Origin: Candidatus Njordarchaeota archaeon
GTDB taxonomy: Archaea; Asgardarchaeota; Njordarchaeia; Njordarchaeales; Njordarchaeaceae
Reading direction: 5' to 3'
Assembly: GCA_029856615.1 (NCBI GenBank)
Contig: JAHKLF010000106.1
Location: 1-5,690, forward strand
Length of the DNA stretch: 5,690 nucleotides
The position numbers and the translations under genes were made by a program. Numbering within the stretch: the first letter of the stretch is position 1; the number at the start of each line of letters is the position of its first letter. Below are positions 5,222 through 5,690 of this stretch, one piece after another. The notes beneath the pieces are model-generated. The model was not told the origin of the DNA. It ran no database searches and saw only the letters and a program-made list of their open reading frames with translations.

Positions 5222-5570
5222 AAGAGAACCCAAAGAAAAATTATCAATGCGAAAGTGAGTTACCAGAATACCCATACAACCTAAATCTCTTTTCAATTCA
5301 TTCCTCGATATACCATTAGTTAAGACCAATTATTAAAAGACACACCAGCGGGGTGGGGTCGGGGGGAACTTAAGAACAACCAAACCCCAAATGAGAGAAA
5401 ACAAAAGGCACCCCACATCTTAAGACCAAATTAAATTTAACAGCCGAGACCACCCATAGACAACTACCCCGCAGTCTCATAACGACCTTTAACCCCTTAT
5501 CTGGGAGACCTCTTTATTCTCTAATAGTAGTGGTAGATATTGCAAGTGAGGGTTATTAAAAAATTACAAA
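5222..5570. other. Gene-free stretch
   Basis: No convincing coding frame was found on either strand. The stretch holds a G-rich patch on the plus strand (GGGGTGGGGTCGGGGGG, 5350-5366), a partial inverted match to it (CACCCCAC, near 5409-5416), and three short repeats spaced by 50 bp described separately. A 36-codon minus-strand frame here lacks promoter and ribosome binding signals and has no recognisable character. Confidence 0.5.
5320..5429 (+). repeat. Three copies of TTAAGAmCAA at exact 50-bp spacing
   Basis: TTAAGACCAA occurs at 5320-5329 and 5420-5429, and TTAAGAACAA at 5370-5379. The starts are separated by exactly 50 bp each time, while the sequences between are unrelated. No further copy lies one period upstream (5270) or downstream (5470). 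The repeat is too short and the count too low for a CRISPR array. It may be spaced protein-binding sites or chance in AT-rich DNA. Confidence 0.4.
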
Positions 5571-5601
5571 AATAATCACATATAACGAAGTATTACGACA
5601 C
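5571..5601 (+). promoter_or_regulatory. Composite promoter-like element near the right edge
   Basis: AATAATCACAT (5571-5581) is the exact reverse complement of ATGTGATTATT at 3741-3751, which contains one arm of the DUF2079 leader palindrome. It overlaps ATATAACGAAGTATTAC (5580-5596), which matches the glycosyltransferase core promoter (1619-1603, minus) at 16 of 17 bases. CATATAAC would serve as the TATA box, predicting transcription rightwards from about 5608. Confidence 0.4.
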
Positions 5602-5607
5602 ATAACC

Positions 5608-5616
5608 CTTATATAC
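5608..5616 (+). promoter_or_regulatory. Second candidate TATA box for a rightward gene
   Basis: CTTATATAC follows the composite element and is a good TATA-like sequence centred near 5612. A start near 5637 would precede the possible ATG at 5666 by about 30 bases. Only one of this and the 5580 box need be real. Confidence 0.3.
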
Positions 5617-5659
5617 AACACTAATCCCTGATTTTTAGATTGAGTTCTAGGATTCCGAG

Positions 5660-5690
5660 TTGCTGATGATGATTCCTATTGCTGTATCAA
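5660..5690 (+). CDS. Possible first codons of a gene leaving the right edge
   Basis: After a TAG at 5648-5650 the frame is open to the window end with TTG at 5660 and ATG at 5666 and 5669, encoding MMIPIAVS from the first ATG, a hydrophobic start. Two TATA-like boxes lie suitably upstream, but the ribosome binding site is weak (AGGATT ends five bases before the TTG and eleven before the ATG). The same bases contain a perfect C-box consensus, ATGATGA (5666-5672), so the start of a C/D-box guide RNA is an alternative. Too little is in the window to decide. Confidence 0.2.
   Translation, partial: MLMMIPIAVS

Noticed and set aside
5047..5247. Minus-strand 66-codon frame starting with TTG
   Set aside because: It is antisense to the better protein-like plus-strand tail (5099-5221), is hydrophobic from poly-A/T-rich DNA, and has no ribosome binding site.
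5320..5429. CRISPR array
   Set aside because: The repeats are only 10 bp, three in number, one imperfect; archaeal CRISPR repeats are about 24-37 bp and no cas gene is visible.
5378..5488. Minus-strand 36-codon frame from an ATG at 5488
   Set aside because: No ribosome binding site or promoter, and composition reflects the G-rich patch.
5549..5609. Inverted repeat AGGGTTAT / ATAACCCT
   Set aside because: Eight-base arms 45 bp apart in AT-rich DNA are weak and have no supporting context.

Overview
The window looks like a piece of an AT-rich, hyperthermophilic archaeal genome, most likely Thermoproteota (Crenarchaeota). This rests on four things. The tRNA gene has nearly all-GC stems inside AT-rich DNA. 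Genes are preceded by archaeal TATA-box/BRE-like sequences rather than bacterial -35/-10 pairs. The codons AGA, AGG and ATA are used heavily. The protein families (Lrp/AsnC regulator, DUF2079 membrane protein, PIN-domain relic) are common in such archaea. The species cannot be fixed from the sequence.

Layout from left to right. The left edge (1-104, minus) carries the first 34 codons of an open frame that runs out of the window and resembles a transposase N-terminus. Its start codon abuts a GC-rich element with perfect 12-bp inverted arms (104-172). Next, on the minus strand, is a membrane-anchored family 2 glycosyltransferase (241-1515) with the motifs of processive polysaccharide synthases. 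A 180-bp gap with its own TATA box separates it from a large DUF2079 multi-pass membrane protein (1696-3729), whose C-terminal third is predicted to lie outside the cell. Upstream of that is an Lrp/AsnC regulator (3809-4255) that starts with TTG behind a good ribosome binding site. A tRNA with a CAU anticodon follows (4391-4468), more likely tRNA-Ile2 than elongator Met, with CCA encoded. The right 1.2 kb (4469-5690) has no intact gene that I can defend. It holds the C-terminal half of a PIN-domain protein, a plus-strand relic resembling an antitoxin tail, a 50-bp-spaced triplet of short repeats, and what may be the promoter and first codons of a plus-strand gene that leaves the window.

How the genes may work together. 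The glycosyltransferase and DUF2079 protein are co-oriented and probably act in building a cell-surface glycan or glycolipid. The Lrp-type protein is the obvious local candidate regulator. Its own promoter has an inverted repeat over the TATA box, and the DUF2079 leader has a perfect 23-bp palindrome. A spot near the right edge (5571-5601) combines an 11-bp exact match to one arm of the DUF2079 palindrome with a 16/17 match to the glycosyltransferase core promoter, suggesting a small shared regulon that includes the gene starting at the right edge. That link is inference. No CRISPR array, rRNA or complete insertion sequence was seen.
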